64,000 bases of DNA, taken from assembly GCA_963969595.1 (NCBI GenBank), contig OZ018408.1, positions 18,287,823-18,351,822 on the forward strand, given 5' to 3'. A model generated the notes under the pieces. That model was not told the origin of the DNA and made no database searches. It saw only the letters and a program-made list of their open reading frames with translations. Origin of the DNA: Neckera pumila. Lineage: Eukaryota; Streptophyta; Bryopsida; Hypnales; Neckeraceae. Positions 36,118 through 45,772 of the stretch are shown here, one piece after another (the first letter of the stretch is position 1; every line of letters starts with the position of its first letter). The position numbers and the translations under genes were made by a program.

Positions 36118-37068
36118 CATTTGTATTGTATAAATTTCTTGAAAACTCTTCTTTGCAAATATTATATAGTTTGAAGAGACAATACACATGTGATGATAAT
36201 GTACTTTTGAAGTAATTATCAGTTTCAAAAAGGTCAGTAATTGGTTTTGAATTAAGAAGATAGCTTAACTCTAAAAATAACTTTTAAAAAACAAGCATAC
36301 AGAATTTCTAATCATTTCAAACAAATAAAGTGTTTTTTTGTTGAAAGCGTTCTTTTAGCATTGATTCTTTTTTTAGGAGATAAATTAGATCCTTCAAAGA
36401 GTTAAATTTTTTACTAAATGGAAAATTGATACAATATTATACAATATTATTCACACTTTTTGAACATTTGCAAAATTAATCATGAATTTTTGAAACCAAC
36501 AAGTCACAAGCATCTAATTTTTAGAAGGGCCCAAAATTAACTTTCTATTTCTCCTTATTTATCTTACAAGAAAACAGTATAAGGCATAAAAAAATGAATC
36601 TATACCTTGTAGATTGGAAGAAAACTTGAAATAAATAATTAAGCTAATTTCAATAAATAACACATACCAAAGTAATAATATAGATGGTAATAAATGAGAT
36701 GGTTAGATTGCCAAAATTGTTCAAAATTATACAAATAGCTAATTAAAGCATAGAAAATATCAAGTCAAATTTTGATTGAAAATTAGTTAGAATTCAACAT
36801 TTTTGAATGAAAATTCTATTGAACTTAGCTACGCAAAAATTAGGCAAATTTTGCCAATCATTATAAAAAATTTAGAATGAAGATAAATTTGTCATACTAA
36901 TAGGATAGAAGAGAGAATCTATTTTGAACAAACAATGGGATTTTTAGATTATAACAATTTTGAATGATCAACTTTATAGGCAAAAAATCAAAGGTTTTGG
37001 GGAAGAAAAATTATAAGAAGATGAAAAATGTTTCTTTACCCCCCAAAAGATCAATACCTTAAATGAGG
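36118..37068. other. AT-rich spacer, nothing recognised
   Basis: No ORF of note. A short direct repeat (tacaatattatacaatatta) at about 36,432-36,451 is the only pattern seen. Confidence 0.45.
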
Positions 37069-37182
37069 CTGTTTGTTTGTTTGTTTGTTTGTTTGTTTGT
37101 TTGTTTGTTTGTTTGTTTGTTTGTTTGTTTGTTTGTTTGTTTGTTTGTTTGTTTGTTTGTTTGTTTTGTTTTGTTTTGTTTG
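37069..37182. repeat. (GTTT)n microsatellite, about 27 units
   Basis: A near-perfect run of GTTT units passes into a few GTTTT units at its right end. The long Asn-Lys-Gln-Thr and Val-Cys-Leu-Phe ORFs across it (both strands) are translations of the repeat. It is followed immediately by a short GC-rich stretch (about 37,190-37,280) unlike its surroundings. Confidence 0.95.
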
Positions 37183-37380
37183 TAGCGTGGACAACTTCCT
37201 GACCGTGCGTCCCCCGGCCGCGTGCTTGGTACCGTCGGAAAGCTCTTGCCGAGGAGGGGTGCACCGGCTTGGTTTTGTGGCGTTTGGAGCGGTGGTGCAA
37301 AAGTTATTGAATTTTAAAGTATTTATTGATTAAAAAATTAGAAAATTACTTTTACTTTGATTTTGGTGGCGTTCTTGGTA

Positions 37381-37451
37381 CTGGGAGTGGAACCGGGAGT
37401 AGAACTGGGAGTAGAATCGGAAGTAGAACCAAGAGTGGAACCGGGAGTAGA
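37381..37451. repeat. 12-bp minisatellite, six units
   Basis: Tandem variants of gggagtagaacc, six copies with one or two substitutions each. No associated gene. Confidence 0.8.
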
Positions 37452-37777
37452 TGAAAATTGGGCCAACGGCATAGGGTCACACTAGTTCTAATTATTTTTG
37501 CATTCTTAATCACACCGAATTGAACCTTAGATTTTCAAATTTGCTAAAAAAACAAATTTGAATTTTTTTCTTTAGATCCAATCTTTTGTGCAAAATAAAA
37601 TTTAGAAATGTCTAAGAAAATGTTTTTTTTCCATCCCTACTATTCTCTTCCTTGTAAAAAAATTATATTTTCTCCCTTTTTCTATTAGACAACATTTCCT
37701 AAAGAAATTTTTAAACACTTCTCACATTGAAATTCAGAAAATCTAAAAATGCAACAAGTACATACAAGTAACTAATT

Positions 37778-38936
37778 CACTAGAAGAAAAGGAGGGGCTC
37801 TGCAACTACAAAGAGCAACTGCTTTTTGAATTGTGTGACTCATTTACGACTGGTGATAATTTGGAGACTATATTTGCAGTGGACAAGTCGCATGCGAAAT
37901 TGTAGTTGCAAAATTTCAAGAATCCAACAGCCTACGTGGAACTTCACTGATGAACTTTTTAGACATGGTTGCTGATGTGCGACTCAATTGTGACTCATTT
38001 GTAACTTGTAGAATTTGTAGATTTCGAATTTCAAATCTCAATGATTTATAGATTTTAGAATCTCAAATCTAGCTATTTTTTAGATTTCAGGTTTTCAAAT
38101 CTAGCTACTTTTTAGATTTCAGGATTTCAAATCTAGCTTTTTTTAGATTTCAGAAATTGAAATATAGCATCTTTCTAGATTTCAGAAATTGAAACATTGG
38201 TATTTTATAGATTTTACTAGTTTAATAGTTTCACAAGTTTTAAAATTCCTTGGATTTTAAATGTTTTTAAATTTCTACAAATTGTAGAAATCTACAAAAT
38301 GTAGAAATTTATACATTTTCAAAATCTTAAAACTCTATCAACGGAATTTATTACATAAGTGTACAAGAACTTACAAGTCTTATAAGTCTAACCTAATGGT
38401 ACCTCTTGACAAGTGATATGGGACAATTGATATAAGAGTATAAGACAATCTAGAAACAACTACAAAACAAACTAGAATACAACTAGGATATAACTACCAA
38501 ACAACTAGGAAACAACTATTGTCATTTTATAGTTGCAGTCGTTTCCTAGTCATTTTTTAGTTGTTTTCTAGTTGTTTTTTGCAATTGCAAATTGACATGG
38601 TGGATTCCACAGAGTATAGAGTTCTCGACATTGACAACTGTGATGAAAATTGGATGGAAAATAGCTCACATTCATTCTAAATTTGAACTTAAATACAGTT
38701 TGTAATCCTACACTTCATTCTATGACTGCTTTGCAACTGTCGCAACTTAAATAATACATAATACTTCATTCTACAATTACTTTGCGACTAAAACAATGTG
38801 TTGATGATGTAAAACAATGCCGCAAAACAATGAAGTAAGGTTTGGTGCAAATAGAAAGGACTGTAGTTGCAGGATAGTTGTATCAGACACTTAGTTGCAG
38901 TTAGCCGGTTGTGGCGGACACGTTTTTCTTCTAGTG
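37778..38936. mobile_element. CACTA-type non-autonomous element, 1,159 bp
   Basis: The left end reads CACTAGAAGAAAA and the right end TTTTTCTTCTAGTG, a 13-bp perfect terminal inverted repeat. Both ends are flanked by the same trinucleotide ATT (37,775-37,777 and 38,937-38,939), the 3-bp duplication expected for CACTA elements. Motifs of the kind 'gcaactac/gtagttgca' cluster in both subterminal regions, as CACTA transposase-binding repeats do. The middle holds a tandem array (next entry). No ORF; it would depend on a transposase supplied in trans. Confidence 0.85.
38020..38210. repeat. Tandem repeat inside the CACTA element
   Basis: About four to five diverged units of roughly 40 bp, each containing 'tttagatttcag' followed by a 'tcaaatctagc'-type stretch. 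A second low-complexity area with inverted 'acaacta/tagttgt' words follows at 38,450-38,590. Confidence 0.7.
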
Positions 38937-38939
38937 ATT

Positions 38940-39485
38940 TACAAAATATTGAAGTTTAATTCACCCTGCCAAGAATTTGCCATTGAAAATTTGAAGAGGT
39001 CACATTATATCCTCTTGGTCCTTAAAGGGGACATATTCTAATTTCACTATTTCGCGTAGTTACAACTAATCACACTCACATGGATGGTCAGATTTTCATC
39101 CAAAGTACAAAATCATTAATTAGAAGTTCACTTCCAAGCCAATTCAATAATGAATATGTTCATGCATTTGTCCTTGAATACTTGCCTAGGGATAAATATA
39201 AGAGTTTGTCTCCTATTTTGTGGTTGGTTAACCCCGCCTAAATGACTAGGAGGCACATATTGTTTCCTTTCATTTTTGTAGCAAGCCAATGTACACTTAG
39301 AAAAAAATCGTTTATAAAATTGTTTTTTGGAGAATATGTGTCATATTATCAGTTGTGTAGCCCACTAACTTGTGCCCAATTTGACTAATGGTAGGTGTAG
39401 AATTATGATGTGAAATGTGTCTTTGGTCTCCACACGTGCATCTAAAAATTTACTTTACTTTGGTTCTTTTTGTAATCCAACTGTA
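38940..39485. other. Gene-free spacer
   Basis: No gene, repeat or terminal structure seen between the CACTA element and the next hairpin. Confidence 0.4.
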
Positions 39486-39598
39486 ATGTACACCAAATAG
39501 TGCAATTAGGTTGCCCCACACTAATTTTTCATATCTAACACGTTCAGACATGGTCAACTATAGTGTGGGGCAACCTAATTGCACTATTCAGTGTATAT
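39486..39598. repeat. Short hairpin: 38-bp arms, 37-bp loop
   Basis: Arms 39,486-39,523 and 39,561-39,598 are inverted copies, identical over the inner 26 bp (tagtgcaattaggttgcccc and on to the loop). It may be a very small MITE or the core of a larger decayed one. Confidence 0.8.
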
Positions 39599-39906
39599 AA
39601 TTTACTCATTGAAGCATATTGTTAAAATTTTAAAGTGCAAAACTTCATTGATAGTAAGATATTTACCTTGAAACTTTGAGGAAAAGTTTTTATCATCACT
39701 TTGTATATATGGTTCATCCTTAAAAAAACTCTAAAAAATGTACATATCTCAGAACTTGTACACATTAATGACTTGCTTTGAAATTTAGTTGATAATCCAT
39801 GAAAAATAATTCAAAAGAAAAATTCAAATATAAAAAAAAATTCTTATTGCCCAATTTGCATATATTAAAAAAAAAAAGACTAAATAAGATATAGCCTCGA
39901 TCTTAA

Positions 39907-40636
39907 CCCCTAAAGGACCATTTGTCCCCTCGGGTGACAATTCGGGTCCGGACAGGTTCCTACTGCTTCAATTTTTAGTAATATTTTTTGGATTTTTTGA
40001 AGTTATGTATTTTTGCGAGAGCTTTTTGAATGTATAACTTTTATTTGAATTGATGTCCGAGAGCAAAAATTATGGCACAATAGGCAAAATTGGAGTTTGA
40101 TGGGCAGCCCCAAAAAAATCACAAAATGTCAAAATAATTTTTTCACAAATTTTTGTCTCAAAAGATCATATTTTTGTCTACAAATGAAGCTTTGTTTCAT
40201 TCAATTTGGACTAATAATGAGAAAGTTATGGACAATCCTAGTTTTACGGGAAATTTAAGCATCTTTTCCAAAAAATAACTTGTAGAATTCGTTTTCCAAT
40301 GCAGTTTTTAGAATTTTTCAAAAAAAATTGTTAAACAAGGTTGGATTTCCTTGCTAAAACAATCTCAGCATTGGGATTATTGTGATTCAGTTCCATCTAA
40401 AAGCTATTAATAGTTTATTTTTTTCTTCAATTTTGAACCCACCTCTACTTAACAATTTTGTAATGAGTGAAAACTAAGTGCTGTTTATCCCAAATTTTTT
40501 TGGGAGATTCTTGACTCAACTACTTAACATAAATAAGTAGAAAATCAAAGTCCATAGTTCAAAGAAGTTGAACTAAAAAGACTCAAAGCCAAAAAATCTA
40601 GTCAAGCAAGGTGCAAAAAAACTTGTTTTTTTCACT
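39907..40636. mobile_element. TTAA-family element, copy G, 3'-truncated
   Basis: Begins CCCCTAAAGGACCATTTGTCC after TTAA (39,903-39,906) and follows copy F for about 730 bp, then stops where copy H starts. The last part of the element is missing. Confidence 0.7.
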
Positions 40637-40640
40637 TTAA

Positions 40641-41535
40641 CCCTTAAAGTCCCAAGCCATTTTTCTGTCAAAATCAACTCAAAATTGCCAGTTCTTCTGC
40701 GTTTGTTTAAGAGAAGAGAAAAAATATTTTTTTAGAATCTAACCGTAGGATCTTGTACTTAACTTATCTCAGATCATGTGGTAAAAATTTCATAAAGTTT
40801 GACCGTATAGATTAGAAGATATAAGTATTCAAAGTTGGAAAAATTTGATTTTTTGAACACTAACTTGCAATTTCAGATGACTTTGACCGCCATTTGTAAA
40901 AAAAATTTGCACTGCAGACTTTGAATTAATTTTTTTATGTTGAATAATTGAGTTGAGAATCTAGAAAAAAAACTCCAAAAGAATACACTTGATTTTTATT
41001 CTTTAAAAAAATTGTTAAGTAGAAGTAGGTCTAAGATTGAAAGAAAAACTAATTCGTCAATAGCTCTAAGATGGAATTAAAATACTATAATCCCAATGGC
41101 GAGATTGTTTTAGCAAGCAAACTTAGCCTTGCCAAACAATTTTTTTTGAAAAATTGTGAAAATTGCATTCAGAATGAGTCCTATAAATTATTTTTTGAAG
41201 AAGATGCTTTAATTGCCCAAAAAATAAGATTGTCCATAATTTTCACATAACAAATCCAAATGGGATGAATCAAAGCTTCCCATATAGATAAAAACACAAT
41301 CTATGAGAAAATAATTTTTAAAATTTTTTAAAATTTTTTTTGTGTGCAAAGATTTCTGCCCATCGCACCGAAAAAAAGGACCTTTTGTGCCATAACTTTT
41401 GCTCCTGGGCACGATTGAAATAAAAATTATATTCCCGTAAAGCTAATGTGTTTTTCTATCTTTACAAAAAGTTTCAAAAAATAATGATGAATATTGAAGC
41501 CGTAGTAGCTTGCCCGAAATCCATTTTGTCCCACT
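40641..41535. mobile_element. TTAA-family element, copy H, inverted
   Basis: This is the same family in reverse orientation. Its end CCCTTAAAGTCCC lies against TTAA (40,637-40,640), and its far end is recognisable by the inverted 'gcccgaaatccattttgtcc' block but lacks the last bases. With copy G it forms a tail-to-tail pair whose arms could fold over about 700 bp. Confidence 0.7.
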
Positions 41536-41781
41536 CAAATTTTGTATTTCTTCACTTAATCTCACAAATTTGGAGCCTTTTTGATTGCAATTGTGAATTC
41601 AAATTTTCCAAATGTAATCATCCATGGTAAATGATAAGTTTCAACATTTTATGCAAGATGAAAATTTTGGATGAGCGTATGGTTGGTTCTTTGTAGCCCT
41701 ACTCCATTGACTTGAACTTCTACAAAGCAAATTTTGTAACGAACTGCACTATACAAAATAGTGAAACTTAGGTTGCCTTAA

Positions 41782-42703
41782 TCCCTAAAGTTCCATGAGT
41801 ATGTTCTCACCGAAAATGCACAAAAAAATACCATTTTTATTACAAGTATCCAATTTTTGAAGAAATTTTTTTTTTGACACATGCAACCGTAGGATCTTGT
41901 AGTATGCTGACTTGAAAACATGTGGTAAATATTTCAGAAATTTCCACCGCATGGATTGCAAGATATAAGCATTCAAATTTACTAAAACCATTTTTTGGGC
42001 CTTGCAAAAAATAGGGCAGCAGCACTTCACAAGCTCACTTTTCGATGAAAATAGGTCCAAAATGATGGTGCTTGTTTGGATTCCTTTTCTTAGATAATTT
42101 GGCTACATGCTTGAAAATTTTCACTTCATTTGGAATTTTACAACATATAGGAAAAAAACAATAAGTAGATAGAAGTAGAGAATGATTCAAAATACAAAAT
42201 TGTCAAGAATTTAATTATGGAGTTGAAAAATGCTAATCCCAATGGTGGCAATGTTGTAATAAATAATCTACTTACTATGGGGTTTTTTTTTGAAAAAAAT
42301 ATTGGAAATTGAATATGATAAAGGACTTCAAAGTATTTAGAGTAGAGAACCCATAACTGCCCGCAAACTTAGAATCTTCATAACTTTTGACTCATTGATA
42401 AAATTGGGATGATTCAAAGCTTTTTATGTATATATAACTTTAGAAAACCAATTTCAAATTTTTGTTTTAAAAAGAAGTGATTTTTCCTGATCTTCCCAAA
42501 CTGCCCAGTCACAAAAAAAGTAACATATTAGGACATAACTTTTGACTCATATTTCTAAATGTCATGAAATTTGGTGCAGATGAAAGATATTCGTCACCCC
42601 CACCTTTTATTAAAATTTTAGCCAAAAATATGGAAATCTCTAGTCGTATGTACCTGCCCAAAAATTCTATATAGGCAAAAAACGCATGTTGGTCCTTTAG
42701 AGA
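41782..42703. mobile_element. TTAA-flanked element, copy I, inverted relative of copy D
   Basis: TTAA occurs on both sides (41,778-41,781 and 42,704-42,707). Ends are TCCCTAAAGTTCC and (complement) TCTCTAAAGGACC. Read in reverse it parallels copy D throughout, including the 'catgcgttttttg' block beside one end and the 'acttgtaataaaaatgg' type block beside the other, but lacks copy D's internal duplication. The minus-strand ORFs inside are repeat translations. Confidence 0.8.
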
Positions 42704-42707
42704 TTAA

Positions 42708-43061
42708 CAATTAGATACATTAGAAAAGATTTGAAGCCTCTAAGAGACTGCGAGTTATTCTGCGTTTCCAGACTATGGGAACGCAAGAAAGCTGCTGGCC
42801 GATGTGGTCAAGAGAGTGCTACGTCATTTTTGAAGAAAAAAAATTAAAAAAAAAATGGACCTAAAATGATATTTGGGAGAGAATTTTATTTATTTAATTA
42901 TTATTATTTTGAAAAAAAAAAATTTGACAGCCCATACCAACTACTCACAGATCTAGCCAGATTGGGGAATAGGCCTGAAACGGCCCTCCAATGCCTTCAA
43001 ATCTCCCCTAATAGCCTTGCCCAGAAAAGTTACCTCATGACTCGCCACTAGTCTATGCAAC
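42708..43061. other. Spacer before the composite element
   Basis: A short GC-richer segment (42,950-43,060) precedes the inverted-repeat end. Nothing coding is visible. Confidence 0.35.
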
Positions 43062-43510
43062 TCTCCAAAGAACAAAGCTTGAACGGGGAATGCTGTGGAG
43101 CAAGCGGGGAGCGGCGAGCGGCAAGCAAGAAGCGGGGATTGGTGAGCGTGGAGCATAAATATTGGGAGGAAAAGAAAAAAAGTTTGAAAAAACGGATAGA
43201 AAAGTAAATGAAGGTTTTGGAAAAAATGAATGAAATTTTAAGGAAAGCTGTTGAAATTGGGTGGAAGAAATGGAAGAAATGGAAGAAAGTTGTTGAAAAA
43301 AATGGATGAAAGGGATTAGAAGAATAAGATGGAAAATACAGATGGAAGTGGTTGGAAGTGGATGAAAGTGGATGTAAAATATGGATGGAAATGGATGAAA
43401 AATATGGATGGAAGGGGATGAAAAATGTCAAAGACAATGGATGAAAAACATGGATGGAAGTGGATGAAAAACATTGAAGACAATGGATGAAAAATATGGA
43501 TGAATTATAA
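43062..43510. repeat. Left minisatellite-rich end of the putative 18-kb element
   Basis: Contains many tandem variants of 'tggatggaaRtggatgaaaa' (43,180-43,500), capped on the outside by AGCAAGCGGGGAGCG (43,099-43,113) and an AAGCTT at 43,075-43,080. The same layout, inverted, occurs at 60,590-60,990: 'ctttcatccact' tandem units capped by CGCTCCCCGCTTGCT (60,952-60,966), then AAGCTT at 60,981-60,986. This supports reading the two as terminal inverted repeats, which in MULEs are often built of tandem units. The minus-strand ORF 43,048-43,437 is a translation of the repeat. Confidence 0.55.
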
Positions 43511-45772
43511 TGTAGTTTTCTTCAAAGCAGATTTTGCCATTACAGTTGCTGGACCTTTCATCTATAGCTTTCGAAGTGCACAATGCCATGACATTGTATA
43601 GTATAAATTCATCAACGGATTCATCTAAGACTGGGAGCGGTAAAGACAAGAATACAAAGAGTGCAGTGGGCCACTTCAATACCAAAAATTTGAAACAAAG
43701 TACTACAATTAGTGACATAAGCCACACTGAATAGTAGGACGGGTTTTGGGTTTAGGGAGCAAATAGCTTAGACATTGAGGATTAGGGTTTAGGGATATTT
43801 TCAACAGTATTGTGCTGGGAAGGGTAGGGCACCATAAACTAAGCAAGGTAGAATTCCCATCAACACTTGTAACTTTTGGGTTTGGGTTTCAGTTTCATAC
43901 ACAATAATGACCCTAGTTCACTAAGTCTCCCCATTATCCGTTGAAACTAAGGCAAACTTATTCTTATTACAGCCACGGACTCTAAGTCTACTCATCAAAT
44001 TATTTCATGACACGTGTTGTGAAGATTTGAATTTCTTAATGATGTTTGGATTTGATGTTTTGGGGTTTAGAACACCTCATTACTAGAGGACGTGTTCAGG
44101 ATGTCTAATCCCACTTTTTGCTGCTCATTTTTTACTGATGAAGGGTAATAGTTCAAAATGGAAAACTCATTTCTGTATTTGGCCACCATTTTCTGTTTCT
44201 AGCGTTGTTTCATTCTATTTTTCCTTAGTTCTTTTACATAGTCATTTGCTGGTGGATCCGGTTTGGTTGAGATGTCTTGTCTTCCAAAGTCATAGGCTGA
44301 TTTGCGTGAGTATCTTGCCAAAGTGGATGAGGAAGTCGAGAGGAGGAAAGGGAAGCTCCCTTTTTTGAATCAGATGAAATGAGGGCTCTTCTATGCCGAG
44401 GAGATGGTGAGAACTTGAGTTGGACGAAGGCTGCAAATTATCAATTCCGACACATGGAATATTGCATGAGCATCGAGTACAAACACAATTTGAAGGAGTG
44501 GGTGCGGGAGCCAATGTGGTGGACAACAGGAGAATGGAGCTCTGGACCAATCCATCACCGTAATTGCGGAGATTATGAAGACAACATTTGGCCCGAGGAA
44601 AGGGGATATTATACTGACGCTGGCATTGACATCAGTTGGGGGTCAATAACTTATATAGAAGGCCCAGATACGCCTGAATGAACGCTGCATGATGAAGTTG
44701 AATTGCATTAGGTAGATTTACAATCGGTAATAGTATAATATATTAATAGCAGTCATATTGATGATTTGAGTAGTCTTACCAGTGGTCACATTGTCACAAG
44801 AACCTTTCTTGGAACTCGTTGGCAGTGAAGGTGGACACAACTTGCTTGAGTTTGGTGAGCATTTGTCCAAATTATGTAGGGTAGACGACAATCTATATAC
44901 ATTATTGTGTTTTTGTCTATTGGAATAGCACATAACGTTTGGACGCATTCCGTGAGTTATTCCTCCGAAACAGCAATTTTGTAAATGAAGATTGAGGGTA
45001 GGCATTTTATAATGGAATGTTGCTAGAAGACACGCTGTATTCACAGATTGGAAGTGCGCATTGTGCATGGAGGTCACATATGGGGGACTATGGTTCCATT
45101 CTTTTTTATATTACAAATTGGTAACCTGAATAGTACTCAGAGTCGAGTATTCAGCTGTGTAGGCTGTGTTTTAATTCAGTGAGTTCAATTGGTCTGCCCA
45201 CAAAGATCTTTGAATTTTGTGTATGATTCTTCTTCAATGCATATGCACATTGTCAAGGATCTTGAAGCCAATTTATGAGACACAAATCATCCCGGCAAAA
45301 CAAAATTGAATTTCTTGGAGAATTTCAATGAAACAACCAAGACACAAATGGAATGTGATGAAACAACGAACAGATTGATGAGGAAATTCTGCATGCGGTT
45401 AGGCATACCAAACCATGTCTTGGTACCGAGACAAGATTATCGGAGGACACTGGAACGCTAAAATGAAAGGGGCAGGGTGGGGCGCTTCTCACTAGCTGAG
45501 GTTAGGTTCACAAAAATTCAATTGCACTTTACAAAACGGGGTGCGGCAATTGGAACATTTGACCAAGAGATAATGATGTCAAACCATTGTAGAGCTCTGA
45601 CATATATAAGTCATCATATATGTCCCGAAAATTATGTAAATCCAGCAGTATCGACAATGAAGCAGGAGACTGAAAGTCATACGCCATTAATGAAAATTGC
45701 ATAGAGACCGTCTTCATGACAAGGAAGAGAATGCACCAAAAATCACATAGTTCTTGACGTCAGTTAGTTAGG
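43511..45772. other. Interior of the composite element, unrecognised fragment at 44.38-44.68 kb
   Basis: One plus-strand frame (44,379-44,681, 100 codons) has non-random composition rich in Trp and Tyr ('EYKHNLKEWVREPMWW', 'GDYEDNIWPEERGYY') but matches no family I recognise. It could be a captured gene fragment or an exon of a lost gene. Telomere-like 'agggtttaggg' words occur near 43.78 kb. The rest shows nothing. Confidence 0.3.

Noticed and set aside
37073..37333. Open frames across the (GTTT)n tract on both strands
   Set aside because: Translations of a microsatellite with a period of four, which stays open in every frame without being coding.
43048..43437. 129-codon minus-strand frame rich in Phe, His and Pro
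   Set aside because: It is the translation of the 'ggatggaagtggatgaaaa' minisatellite.
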